NCBI RefSeq assembly: GCF_001720135.1
Contig: NZ_MCRJ01000010.1
Location: forward strand, 1 to 52,238
Length of the DNA: 52,238 bases
From: Methylobrevis pamukkalensis
GTDB lineage: Bacteria; Pseudomonadota; Alphaproteobacteria; Rhizobiales; Pleomorphomonadaceae
Reading direction: 5' to 3'
Numbering within the stretch: position 1 is the first letter of the stretch; the number at the start of each line of letters is the position of its first letter. The notes under the pieces are model-generated. The model was given only the letters and a program-made list of their open reading frames with translations. It ran no database searches and was not told the DNA's origin. Of this stretch, positions 17,331-25,850 are shown in pieces. Position numbers and translations under genes: made by a program.

Positions 17331-18671
17331 TCAGCCATCCCTTGCCCCCAGCAGCGCGTCGAGCTCGCGGTAGTCCGGCAGCGTGCGGTCGATCGCCCGG
17401 CCATCGCGCAGGACGATGCGGTCGGCCTGCGGCCGCGACAGGAGCTCGCTCCAGTGGCGCGCGGAAAACAGAATGAGATCGGCCGGATCGCCGACCTTGA
17501 GGCGGCCGATGTCCGGGCGACCGAGCATGGCGGCGGGCGCCGTCGTCACCACCCGTGCAGCGGTGTCCAGCGGATGATCGAGATGCAGGATGCGCACCGC
17601 CTCGCGGAACACCTCCACCGCGTCGAGATCGCCATAGGCATAGAAGGGGTCGCGGGTGTTGTCGGACGCGACCGCGACGTCGGCGCCGCCGGCGGCCAGT
17701 TCGTGGAACAGCGTGACGCCGCGCCAGCGCGGGGTGAGGCCGGCGAAACGATCCTGCAGATACATGTTGCACATCGGCAGCGAGACGATCCCGACCCCGG
17801 CCCGTGCGACCTTGTCGATGGTCCGCGCCGCTTCGTCGCCATCCTGCCGGGCAAGCGAGCAGCAGTGACCCGCGACGACCTTGCCCTCGAAGCCGTGTCG
17901 CAGCACCGCGTCGGCCACCGCCGCCAGCGTCTTCGCCCCCGGATCGCGGGTCTCGTCGATGTGGAAATCGATGTCGAGGCCGTGCTCCATCGCCGCCCCG
18001 AACAGGCGGTCGAGATCGGAGTCCAGTTCCGGCCCCATTTCCGGATGGCCGCCGATCAGGCCGCCGCTGCGCACGACCTGCGCCAGCAGTGCCTCGAAAT
18101 AGGCCGGATCGCGCGTTGCCTCCACCGGCATCAGCGCGACCGCCTGCAACTCGATGCGGCCGGCCCAACGAGCACGCATCTCGCGAAAGAGATCCCAGGA
18201 CAGGTCATGATGCGGCGGCAGGGAATCGAGGTGGGTGCGGACGAGCCTGGTGCCGTGGGCATAGGCGCAGCGCAGGCCGAACTCCATGCGCGCCTCGATG
18301 TCCGCCGCGCTCCAGTGCGCCATACGGTCGAGCCGCACCACCGACAGCGCACCGGCGAAATCCCCGGTCGGGTTCGGCTGGCGCGGCCAGATGTGGCCCT
18401 TGTCGAGGTGGGTGTGCATGTCGACGAGGCAGGGCCAGACCTGGCCGCCGCGCATGTCGTGGACCGGCAGCGCCGGATCGGGCGCGGTGCCGTAGGGCAG
18501 GATCGCCGCGATCCGCCCGCCTGCAACCACGATCGACGCCCGCACCAGCCCTTCCGTCGCCGGGGCATCCAGCGGCTCGGCCAGCGTGACGGCGGGCAGG
18601 CGGGCATCGTCCAGCACATAGGCCGGCGCGGTGGACAGGGGACCGGGGGCGTGAGGGGTCATGACGGTCAT
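17331..18671 (-). CDS. Cytosine-deaminase-like amidohydrolase
   Basis: 446-residue metal-dependent hydrolase of the amidohydrolase superfamily, CodA-like branch. Metal and active-site residues visible are His86 and His88 in DMHTHLDKGH, the FHIDETRDPGAKT segment (HxxE-like), VAGHCCSLA, and VASDNTRDPFYAYGD with the metal-binding Asp. It differs clearly from the true CodA-type protein at 36520-37818, so it probably acts on another cyclic amide, imide or aminated heterocycle. The start at 18671 gives an ATGA overlap with the permease stop (a second ATG follows at 18662). Part of a transporter-linked operon; the transported compound is its likely substrate. Confidence 0.87.
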   Translation of the reverse strand: MTVMTPHAPGPLSTAPAYVLDDARLPAVTLAEPLDAPATEGLVRASIVVAGGRIAAILPYGTAPDPALPVHDMRGGQVWPCLVDMHTHLDKGHIWPRQPNPTGDFAGALSVVRLDRMAHWSAADIEARMEFGLRCAYAHGTRLVRTHLDSLPPHHDLSWDLFREMRARWAGRIELQAVALMPVEATRDPAYFEALLAQVVRSGGLIGGHPEMGPELDSDLDRLFGAAMEHGLDIDFHIDETRDPGAKTLAAVADAVLRHGFEGKVVAGHCCSLARQDGDEAARTIDKVARAGVGIVSLPMCNMYLQDRFAGLTPRWRGVTLFHELAAGGADVAVASDNTRDPFYAYGDLDAVEVFREAVRILHLDHPLDTAARVVTTAPAAMLGRPDIGRLKVGDPADLILFSARHWSELLSRPQADRIVLRDGRAIDRTLPDYRELDALLGARDG

Positions 18672-19510
18672 TTTTCCCGGCGGATGGCGCTTTCGTGCCA
18701 TTTGTGGAGGAGGAGATGGGCGAGAAGGCTGGTCGCCGCATAGATCGCGACCCCGGCCGCCGACAGCAGCAGCAGGGCCGCGAACAGCCGCGGGATGTTG
18801 AGCCGGAACTGCGATTCGAGGATGCGGAAGGCAAGGCCCGAGCCGGCCCCGGCCGAGCCCGCCGCAAATTCCGCGACGACGGCGGCGATCAGCGACAGGC
18901 CGCCGGCGATCTTCAGCCCGGCGAGAAAATAGGGCAGGGCGGCCGGCAGCCGCAACAGCCACAGCGTCTGCATCCGGCTGGCGCCATAGAGCCGATAGAG
19001 GTCGATCAGGTTGTGGTCGGTCGACTTCAGCCCCTGCACCGTGTTGGAGAGCACGGGGAAGAAGGCAACGATGAAGGCGCAGATCAGCAGCGCCGTCTGG
19101 GTGGTCGGGGCATAGATCAGGATCAGCGGCGCGATCGCGACGATCGGCGTCACCTGCAGGATCACCAGATAGGGACCGAGCGCGATCTCGATCCAGCGCG
19201 ACTGGACGAGCAGGATCGCCAGCGCCAGCCCGCCGACCAGCGCCAGAAACAGCGCGGAAAAGGTGATCTTCAGGGTCACGAGCAGCGCCGGACCCAGCAC
19301 CTGCCAGTCGGTGACGAGCGCCCCGGCGACCCGCACCGGGCTCGGCAGGATGTAGTGCGGCACGGCGAAGGCCGTCACATACCACTGCCAGAGGCCGACG
19401 AGCCCGGCGAGCATCAGCACCGGCACCACGACCCGCAGCAGGCGCTCCATGCCGCGGGCCTCGGCCGGGGACGCCTTGCCGTCGGCAGAGGGCGAGCGGA
19501 CGCCGCTCAC
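18668..19510 (-). CDS. NitT/TauT-type ABC transporter permease
   Basis: 280-residue inner-membrane permease of the SsuC/TauC family, with about six hydrophobic spans after a short cytoplasmic N-terminus. The ATPase-coupling loop reads DLYRLYGASRMQTLWLLRLPAALPYFLAGLKIAGGLSLIAAVVAEF, matching the EAA motif region. The GTG start overlaps the TGA of the ATPase gene (GTGA) and its own stop overlaps the amidohydrolase start, so translation of the three genes is coupled. The transporter type handles small sulfonates, nitrate, thiamine precursors and related heterocycles. Confidence 0.92.
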   Translation of the reverse strand: MSGVRSPSADGKASPAEARGMERLLRVVVPVLMLAGLVGLWQWYVTAFAVPHYILPSPVRVAGALVTDWQVLGPALLVTLKITFSALFLALVGGLALAILLVQSRWIEIALGPYLVILQVTPIVAIAPLILIYAPTTQTALLICAFIVAFFPVLSNTVQGLKSTDHNLIDLYRLYGASRMQTLWLLRLPAALPYFLAGLKIAGGLSLIAAVVAEFAAGSAGAGSGLAFRILESQFRLNIPRLFAALLLLSAAGVAIYAATSLLAHLLLHKWHESAIRREK

Positions 19511-20325
19511 AGATGGTCGGTCCCGGCGATGGCGGACACCAGCGAGGCGGAGGCGCGCTGGCAGAGGCGCACGTAGGTCTCACTGGTGCGCCAGCTTTCC
19601 GGCGTCTCTTCGGCGCGATCGACATCGATCCCGTCGATGATCCGGCCCGGCCGCGCCGCCATCACCATCACCCGCTGCGAGAGATAGACCGCCTCGAACA
19701 CCGAATGGGTGACGAACACCACCGTCCAGCCGAAAGTCTCCCACAGCCGCAGCAGGTCGTCGTTGAGCTTCTGCCGGGTGATCTCGTCGAGGGCGGCGAA
19801 GGGCTCGTCCATCAGCATCACCACCGGCCGGGTCACCAGCGCGCGGGCGATCGAGACCCGCATCTTCATGCCGCCGGACAACTCGCGCGGATAGGCGTCG
19901 GCAAAGCCGCCGAGGCCGACCATCTCCAGCGCCTCGTCGATCCGCGGCCGCGCCGCCTTCATCGACAGGCCCTTCAGCCGCAGCGGCAGCCAGACGTTGC
20001 GGGCGACGGTCCCCCAGGGCATCAGCGTCGCCTCCTGGAAGACGAAGCTCATGTCGAGGTCCGGCCGCCCCGCGCCGTCGACCCTTGCCTGCGGCCAGTC
20101 GATCGTGCCGGTGGAGGGATCGGCGAGCCCGGCGAGCATGCGCAGGACGGTGGACTTGCCGCAGCCCGACGGGCCGAGCAGGCTGATGAATTCGCCCGGC
20201 GCGATGTCGAGATCGACGCCGGCCAGCGCCGTCGTCCCGGTCGAGAAGGTCTTGGTGACGCCGCGCAGCGAGACGAGCGGCCGGCCTGGTGCCTCGTGCG
20301 CAGCGGAGATCGCCGTGGCGTTCAT
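19507..20325 (-). CDS. NitT/TauT-type ABC transporter ATPase
   Basis: 272-residue ATPase of the SsuB/TauB family. Walker [12 protein letters not shown] at residues 49-59, Q-loop FVFQEATLMPW, signature ELSGGMKMRVSIARAL, Walker B VMLMDEPFAALD, switch VFVTHSVFEA: all complete. GAAAGG precedes the chosen ATG at 20325; a longer frame upstream crosses a terminator-like hairpin and is unlikely. It energises the permease encoded immediately downstream. The gap to the binding-protein gene is 93 bp. Confidence 0.93.
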   Translation of the reverse strand: MNATAISAAHEAPGRPLVSLRGVTKTFSTGTTALAGVDLDIAPGEFISLLGPSGCGKSTVLRMLAGLADPSTGTIDWPQARVDGAGRPDLDMSFVFQEATLMPWGTVARNVWLPLRLKGLSMKAARPRIDEALEMVGLGGFADAYPRELSGGMKMRVSIARALVTRPVVMLMDEPFAALDEITRQKLNDDLLRLWETFGWTVVFVTHSVFEAVYLSQRVMVMAARPGRIIDGIDVDRAEETPESWRTSETYVRLCQRASASLVSAIAGTDHL

Positions 20326-20379
20326 GAGGTGCCTTTCGCGACAGCGACTTCTACCATGACAACAAGGGACATTCGCCGC

Positions 20380-20403
20380 AAAAGGCGGCTGCCGCAACCG
20401 CCT
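20380..20403 (-). terminator. Hairpin with T-tract between binding-protein and ATPase genes
   Basis: On the minus strand AGGCGG, a nine-base loop and CCGCCT are followed by TTTT. Placed just after the binding-protein stop, it would end most transcripts there and let a minority read into the ATPase and permease genes, a common way of making binding protein in excess. Confidence 0.55.
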
Positions 20404-20418
20404 CAGCCTGCGCAGATG

Positions 20419-21437
20419 TTACTTCTTCAGCTCCATGCCGACGCCCTTGCAGACGAAGGAGGTGTCGTAGACCTTGGAGAGATCGAGGTCGGCCTTGACC
20501 ACAGCGGCGGCGGTCATCTTGTCGTAGAAGGCCTTGACCGTCTCGGCGGTGAAGCAGCCGATGCCGCCCTTTTCCGTCGATCCGGATTCGACGATGCCCC
20601 ATTCCTTCATGGTGTTGATCGAGAACGCGATCTGCCCGTCGGTCATCTCCGGGTTGTCGGTCTTGATCAGGGCGTTGGCAGCGGCGTTGTCGCCGTAGAG
20701 GTAATTGTACCAGCCGATGATCGAGGCATCCACGAAGCGCTGCACCACGTCCTTGTTGGCCTCGGCGAAGTCCTGGCGGGTCTCGATCAGGGTCGAGGGC
20801 GTGTCGAAGCCGGCGTCGGCCAGCAGGAACAGCTTCGGCTTGATCTTGCCCTCGGTCTCGATCGCATAGGGCTCGGAGGTGATGTAGCCCTGCTGCGCCG
20901 ACTGCTTGTCGGCAAGGAACGGGCCCGGATTGAAGGTGTAGGGCTTGTACTGCTCGTCCCTGAAGCCGGTGAAGGCCGACTTCATCCACTGGAAATAGGT
21001 GATGTAGCCGTCCTTGCCCATGAACAGGGTCGCAGTTTGGCGAGATCCTCGAATTTTTCCATCCCGGCGTCCGGATGGGCGATCAGAACCTGCGGGTCCT
21101 TCTGGAAGATCGCCGCGACCTCGACCACCGGCACGCCCTGTTCGGCGGCCGAGAAGGTGCCGAGCAGGTTGCCCTGCATGTAGAAATCGATCTTGCCGCC
21201 GAGCAGCAGCGCCTGGTTGGCCGCCTGCGGGCCGCCCTGCACGATCGTGACCTTGAGGCCGTATTTCTCGTAGGTGCCGTCGGCAACCGCCTGGTAGAAG
21301 CCGCCGTGCTCGGCCTGGGCCAGCCAGTTGGTGCCGAAGCTCACCTCGTCGAGGGCCAGGGCGGAGGTTGCCGGAAACATCCCCGCTGCGGCGGCGAGGG
21401 CGGGAAGCAGCACTGCGATTGTCGAGACCTTGGCCAT
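20419..21437 (-). CDS. NMT1/THI5-like ABC transporter substrate-binding protein (one frame break)
   Basis: Periplasmic receptor of the NMT1/THI5 family. A Sec signal peptide covers about the first 28 residues (ending ATSALA), then GTNWLAQAEHGGFYQAVADGTYEKYGL, the family signature for receptors of thiamine precursors, riboflavin and other heterocycles. The frame breaks near 21033; adding one base joins FEDLAKL to ATLFMGKDGYITYFQWM and gives 339 residues. The C-terminus is FVCKGVGMELKK. It is the first gene of the seven-gene minus-strand operon and lies divergent from the LysR gene across a palindromic operator. The family suggests a nitrogen heterocycle as ligand, in line with the amidohydrolase downstream. 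Confidence 0.85.
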
Positions 21438-21518
21438 GTGAACCTCGTTCCTTCGCCGGTCGCCGCCGGTCCGGCCGCGCCCGGACGCATATTGATCCGG
21501 CGCATTGCGCGTCGAAAA

Positions 21519-21544
21519 GCATCAAATTTCGCACGTGTTGATGC
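21519..21544. promoter_or_regulatory. Probable LysR operator (GCATCAA-N12-TTGATGC)
   Basis: A perfect 7-bp inverted repeat with a 12-bp spacer sits in the middle of the 218-bp gap between the LysR gene and the operon it probably controls. Its size and place suit a LysR-type recognition site. It is the only strong dyad in the gap. Confidence 0.7.
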
Positions 21545-21655
21545 CTTTCAGGCAGCACGCTATAGGTTTGCGCTGAAATCCGCGCCCTGCCTGCGGTGAA
21601 GGCACGAGGCACAGGCGTTGTCATTCGCGATTGAGAGGCAGGAGACGGGCTGGCG

Positions 21656-22612
21656 ATGCTGCACTCGCGCAAGCTCCAGTATATCGACGAGATCGCCCGC
21701 TGCGGCTCGATCCGCAAGGCGGCAAGCCGCCTCAACGTCGCCTCGTCGGCGGTCAACCGACAGATCATTGCGCTGGAAGAGGAGATCGGCGCGCCGCTGT
21801 TCGAGCGCCTGCCGCGCGGCCTGCGGCTCACCGCCGCCGGCGAGCTCTACATCGAGCATATCCGCGAGGTGCTGAAGGACTACCAGCGGCTCGAAAGCCG
21901 GATCCGCGGACTGCGCATGCCCCAGGCCGGGCGGGTGTCGATGGTGACCACCGTGGGCCTTGCCGCCGGGCCGCTGTCGGACATCGTCGCCCGCTTCGTG
22001 ATGGGCAACCCGCGCATCCGCGTGCAGCTCCGCTCCGACGGGCCGGCGACCACGCTGCATCCGGTGCTGACCGGCGAGGTCGACCTCGGCCTCGGCTTCA
22101 ACCTGCCGGCCACGCCGGGCATCCGCACCCTCGGCAGCTTCTCGATCCCGCTCGGCCTCGTCGCCGCCGCCAACCATCCGCTGGCGCGGCGGGGCGTGGT
22201 GAACCTTGCGGATGCGGCCGGCGAGCCGCTGGTGCTCGCCCAGCCCGGCACCAGCCTGCGCAACGCCATCAACCTTGCGCTCAGCCCGCTGGCGATGGCG
22301 GTGGAGCCGCTGGTGGAGACCAACTCGATGGAGATGATGAAGAAGCTGGTGCGGGCCGGCGTGGGCCTGACCTTCATGAACCCGCTCGACGTGCTGGAGG
22401 ACTGCCGGCGCGGCGACCTCGTCTTCCTGCCGATCGCCGACGACCACGTGCGCGACCAGCCGCTGAAGCTGTTCGCCCGCAGCCGCGCCCCGCTCGACGC
22501 CGCGACCAGCCTGTTCGTCGAATACCTGCTCACGGAGTTCGCCGCCCTTGTCGGCGAACTCCGTGCCCTCGGCTGGATGCGCGAGGAGCCGCCGGCGCCG
22601 GCGCTCGCTTGA
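21656..22612 (+). CDS. LysR family transcriptional regulator
   Basis: 318-residue LysR-type regulator. The winged helix-turn-helix spans about residues 17-60 (GSIRKAASRLNVASSAVNRQI, then APLFERLPRGLRLTAAGE). The effector domain follows from about residue 95. It is divergent from the binding-protein operon at 14825-21437 and most likely activates it in response to the transported compound or a breakdown product. The ATG is 11 bases after AGGAG, rather far; no better in-frame start is seen. A RidA gene follows on the same strand. Confidence 0.93.
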   Translation: MLHSRKLQYIDEIARCGSIRKAASRLNVASSAVNRQIIALEEEIGAPLFERLPRGLRLTAAGELYIEHIREVLKDYQRLESRIRGLRMPQAGRVSMVTTVGLAAGPLSDIVARFVMGNPRIRVQLRSDGPATTLHPVLTGEVDLGLGFNLPATPGIRTLGSFSIPLGLVAAANHPLARRGVVNLADAAGEPLVLAQPGTSLRNAINLALSPLAMAVEPLVETNSMEMMKKLVRAGVGLTFMNPLDVLEDCRRGDLVFLPIADDHVRDQPLKLFARSRAPLDAATSLFVEYLLTEFAALVGELRALGWMREEPPAPALA

Positions 22613-22685
22613 CTTCCCTGCCGGCGCGCGATTTTCATGGCGCCGATCCGCTGCCGTTCCGGCCGCCGCCCCATTCGAGGACATC

Positions 22686-23033
22686 ATGAGCATCACCCGC
22701 ATCGAACCCGGCGCCCGCATGAGCCAGGCCGTCGCCTACGGCAACCTGGTCTGGCTCGCCGGCCAGGTCGGCAACCCGGGGGACGACGTCGCCGCCCAGA
22801 CCGCGACGGTGCTTGCCAACATCGACCGCCTGCTCGCCGCCGCCGGCACCGACAAGTCGAAGATCCTGTCGGCGACCGTCTGGCTTGCCGACATGGCCGA
22901 CTTTGCCGCGATGAACCGGGTGTGGGACGGCTGGGTCGATCTCGCCAATCCGCCGGCCCGTGCCACGGGCGAATCGAAGCTCGCCACGCCGGACTACCTG
23001 GTCGAGATCATCGTGGTCGCCGCGCGGGACTGA
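22686..23033 (+). CDS. RidA family protein (second copy)
   Basis: 115-residue RidA-type protein with YGNLVWLAGQVG, QTATVLANIDRLLAAAG, ILSATVWLADMADFAAMNRVWDGW and the C-terminal ARATGESKLATPDYLVEIIVVAA. The catalytic Arg of this family is normally in a PARA(T/C) segment before the last strand, and PPARAT is present here. GAGGA precedes the ATG. It lies 74 bp after the LysR gene on the same strand. Together with the copy at 14825-15214 it brackets the operon, suggesting the pathway makes reactive enamines or imines. Confidence 0.9.
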   Translation: MSITRIEPGARMSQAVAYGNLVWLAGQVGNPGDDVAAQTATVLANIDRLLAAAGTDKSKILSATVWLADMADFAAMNRVWDGWVDLANPPARATGESKLATPDYLVEIIVVAARD

Positions 23034-23064
23034 TCGCGGCACCCGCAACGGAGAGCCGCAGACG

Positions 23065-24015
23065 ATGAGCCGCCCCGAAGGCAGGACCCGCCTCGACGAT
23101 GCCGCCCGCGCCGGCTGGCTCTACTACATCTGCGGCAACACCCAGGACGAGATCGCCGCGAAGATGGGGATCTCGCGCCAGTCGGCGCAGCGCCTCGTCT
23201 CGCTCGCCATGACCGAGCGGCTGATCAAGTTCCGGCTCGATCACCCGATCGCCGCCTGCCTCGAACTGTCCCGCCGCCTTGCGGAACGCTTCGGCCTCGG
23301 CGTCTGCGAGGTCGTGCCATCGGACCCGGCGGCGACCTCGACCACCCTCGGGCTCGCCGAGGCCGGCGGGGCCGAGATCGAGCGGCGTCTGCGGGCCAGC
23401 GAGCCGGTGGTGATGGCGCTCGGCACAGGGCGGACCCTCAAGGCCGCCATCGACCAGCTGCCGCCGATGGAATGCCCGCAGCACCGGATCGTGTCGCTGA
23501 CCGGCAACATCGCGCCGGACGGCTCGGCCGCCTTCTACAACGTCATCTTCTCGATGGCCGACGCGGTGCGCGCCCATCACTTCCCGATGCTGCTGCCGGT
23601 GTTCGCCGCCAGCCCCGCCGAGCGGGAGATGCTCCACGGCCAGCCCACCATCCGCAACACGCTGGCGATGGCGCGCAACGCGCGGGTGACCTTCGTCGGC
23701 ATCGGCGAGCTCGGCCCGCGCGCGCCGCTGTTCCTCGACGGCTTCATCAGCGCCGGGGAACTCGATGAGCTCACCCGTGCGGGCGCTGCCGGCGAGATCT
23801 GCGGCTGGGTGTTCGACGCCGACGGCCGGCTGATCGAGGGCGACATCCTCGACCGCAACGCCGGCGCGCCGATCCCGCCGCGCACGACGTCCGACGTGAT
23901 CGCGCTGGCCATGGGCGAGCGCAAGCGGCCGGCGATCGCCGCCGCCCTCAAGGGCCGCCTGATCAACGGCCTGATCACCGACGAGACCACGGCCGCCGCC
24001 CTTCTCGCGGAGTGA
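23065..24015 (+). CDS. SorC/DeoR-type sugar-binding transcriptional regulator
   Basis: 316-residue regulator of the SorC family. The N-terminal helix-turn-helix is NTQDEIAAKMGISRQSAQRLVS at about 24-46. The large C-terminal domain has the sugar-isomerase-like fold, with ALGTGRTLKAAIDQLP, MLLPVFAASPAEREML and FVGIGELGPRAPLFLDGFISAGELDEL. These proteins bind phosphorylated sugars or polyols and act on the neighbouring transport operon. The polyol operon begins 274 bp downstream in the same direction, with an inverted repeat before its first gene. The ATG at 23065 has GGAG upstream. Confidence 0.92.
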   Translation: MSRPEGRTRLDDAARAGWLYYICGNTQDEIAAKMGISRQSAQRLVSLAMTERLIKFRLDHPIAACLELSRRLAERFGLGVCEVVPSDPAATSTTLGLAEAGGAEIERRLRASEPVVMALGTGRTLKAAIDQLPPMECPQHRIVSLTGNIAPDGSAAFYNVIFSMADAVRAHHFPMLLPVFAASPAEREMLHGQPTIRNTLAMARNARVTFVGIGELGPRAPLFLDGFISAGELDELTRAGAAGEICGWVFDADGRLIEGDILDRNAGAPIPPRTTSDVIALAMGERKRPAIAAALKGRLINGLITDETTAAALLAE

Positions 24016-24216
24016 CCCGGGTCCGGCAGGGTGAGTCCGCAGGCCCGGCCCCGGCAGCGACGGCACCTCTCATCCGAAGCGGGACAGGGGCAGGGGCTTT
24101 CCCCGTGACTCGACCGCAATCCGGCCGCATCTTTTCCGCCGAAGATAAACTTCTGATTTCTCACGGAGAAGAGCCCGGTGCTCGGCATCGTTGTGCACCG
24201 CCGCGACGAATCCGTC

Positions 24217-24246
24217 TTGACTTGTCCACCCATCGAATGAGTATTT
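24217..24246 (+). promoter_or_regulatory. Candidate promoter of the polyol operon
   Basis: TTGACT at 24217-24222 and GTATTT at 24241-24246, 18 bp apart, sit in the AT-richer end of the gap after the regulator gene and 44 bp before the first structural gene. The -35 match is good; the -10 match is weak. Confidence 0.45.
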
Positions 24247-24253
24247 GCCCGCA

Positions 24254-24278
24254 ACAAAGACATTTGCTCATTCTTTGT
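24254..24278. promoter_or_regulatory. Probable SorC-family operator (ACAAAGA-N11-TCTTTGT)
   Basis: A perfect 7-bp inverted repeat with an 11-bp spacer lies between the candidate promoter and the ribosome site of the binding-protein gene. Bound there, a regulator would block transcription, fitting repression released by a polyol or its phosphate. Confidence 0.55.
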
Positions 24279-24289
24279 CAGAGGACAAG

Positions 24290-25597
24290 ATGACCATCAG
24301 GACCCTGTTTCTCGGGGCGTGCTCGCTCGTGGCCCTCACATCGCTCGCCGGCGCCGAAACGCTGACGATCGCGACCGTGAACAACGGCGACATGATCCGC
24401 ATGCAGAAACTGACCGGCGACTTCACCAAGGCCAATCCGGACATCCAGCTCGAATGGGTGACGATGGAGGAGAACGTCCTCCGCCAGAAGGTGACGACCG
24501 ACATCGCCACCAAGGGCGGCCAGTATGACGTCATGACGATCGGCACCTACGAGGTTCCGATCTGGGCCAAGCAGGGCTGGCTGATGCCGCTCGAGTTCGG
24601 CGCCGACTATGACGTCGACGATCTGCTGCCGGCGATCCGCGACGGCCTGTCGGCCGACGGCAAGCTGTTCGCCGCGCCCTTCTACGGCGAAAGCTCCATG
24701 GTCATGTACCGCAAGGACCTGATGGAGAAGGCCGGGCTGACCATGCCCGACGCCCCGACCTGGGACTTCATCGCCGACGCGGCGAAGAAGATGACCGACA
24801 AGGACGCCGAGGTCTACGGCATCTGCCTGCGCGGCAAGGCCGGCTGGGGCGAGAACATGGCCTTCCTCACGGCCATGGCCAACTCCTTCGGCGCCCGCTG
24901 GTTCGACGAGCAGTGGCAGCCGCAGTTCGACGGCGAGGCCTGGAAGAAGACCCTCACCTTCTACACCGACCTGATGACGGAAGCCGGCCCTCCCGGCGCC
25001 TCGTCCAACGGCTTCAACGAGAACCTGGCCCTGTTCCAGACCGGCAAGTGCGGCATGTGGATCGACGCCACGGTCGCCGCCTCCTTCGTGACCAACCCGA
25101 AGGAATCACAGGTCGCCGACAAGGTCGGCTTCGCGCTCGCCCCCGACGCGGGTCTAGGCAAGCGCGGCAACTGGCTCTGGGCCTGGTCGCTCGGCATCCC
25201 TGCCGGCTCGCAGAAGGTCGAGGCGGCCGAGAAGTTCATCGCCTGGGCGACGTCCAAGGACTATCTGGAACTCGTCGCGGCCGAGGAAGGCTGGGCCAAC
25301 GTGCCTCCGGGCACCCGCGCCTCGCTCTACGACAACCCGAAGTACCAGGAAGCGGCGCCCTTCGCGAAGATGACGCTGGAATCGATCAAGGCGGCCGACC
25401 CGACCAAGCCGACCGTCGATCCGGTGCCCTACACCGGCGTGCAGTTCGTGGCGATCCCCGAGTTCCAGGGCATCGGCACCGCCGTCGGCCAGCAGTTCTC
25501 GGCGGCGCTCGCCGGGACCATGTCGGTCGACCAGGCGCTCCAGAGCGCGCAGGCCCTGACGCTGCGTGAAATGACCAAGGCCGGCTACGTCAAGTAA
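24290..25597 (+). CDS. smoE: Sorbitol/mannitol ABC transporter substrate-binding protein (SmoE-like)
   Basis: 435-residue periplasmic polyol receptor, family 1 of sugar-binding proteins. The signal peptide is MTIRTLFLGACSLVALTSLAGA. The mature protein starts ETLTIATVNNGDMIRMQKL and includes YDVMTIGTYEVPIWAKQGWL and GNWLWAWSLGIPAGS, characteristic of SmoE/MtlE proteins that bind sorbitol, mannitol and related polyols. GAGGA lies five bases before the ATG. First gene of the operon with two permeases, an ATPase, mannitol dehydrogenase, a phosphatase and a sugar kinase. Confidence 0.9.
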   Translation: MTIRTLFLGACSLVALTSLAGAETLTIATVNNGDMIRMQKLTGDFTKANPDIQLEWVTMEENVLRQKVTTDIATKGGQYDVMTIGTYEVPIWAKQGWLMPLEFGADYDVDDLLPAIRDGLSADGKLFAAPFYGESSMVMYRKDLMEKAGLTMPDAPTWDFIADAAKKMTDKDAEVYGICLRGKAGWGENMAFLTAMANSFGARWFDEQWQPQFDGEAWKKTLTFYTDLMTEAGPPGASSNGFNENLALFQTGKCGMWIDATVAASFVTNPKESQVADKVGFALAPDAGLGKRGNWLWAWSLGIPAGSQKVEAAEKFIAWATSKDYLELVAAEEGWANVPPGTRASLYDNPKYQEAAPFAKMTLESIKAADPTKPTVDPVPYTGVQFVAIPEFQGIGTAVGQQFSAALAGTMSVDQALQSAQALTLREMTKAGYVK

Positions 25598-25632
25598 GTC
25601 GGCCGCCCGAAAGACACGTCGGTCCGACACCG

Positions 25633-25664
25633 GATCCCGCGGGGAGAGCATCCGCCGCGGGATC
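25633..25664 (+). other. Hairpin after smoE (10-bp stem)
   Basis: GATCCCGCGG and CCGCGGGATC are perfectly complementary with a 12-base loop, 35 bp after the smoE stop. No T-tract follows, so it is better read as a 3' stabiliser or partial barrier that keeps binding-protein mRNA in excess. The rest of the 253-bp gap shows no gene. Confidence 0.5.
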
Positions 25665-25850
25665 TGCGCCAGACGAGCCCTTGCGCCATCTCGGCCCGGC
25701 TCTCCGTCACCCCCGCCTCCCGCGCCCTTGGCTTTTCGCCGGGACCCGCGCCGGACGCGAGGTTGCCCTTCAAGAAACGCAACGACGCAACCGGCAGGGC
25801 GCCGGCCGGATCCAGGCCGGCGAAGAACCGAACCCCCGAGGGAGGGGCCG

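Noticed and set aside
21438-21655. Thiamine riboswitch before the THI5-like receptor gene
   Set aside because: No THI-box-like sequence; the gap is better explained by a LysR palindrome.
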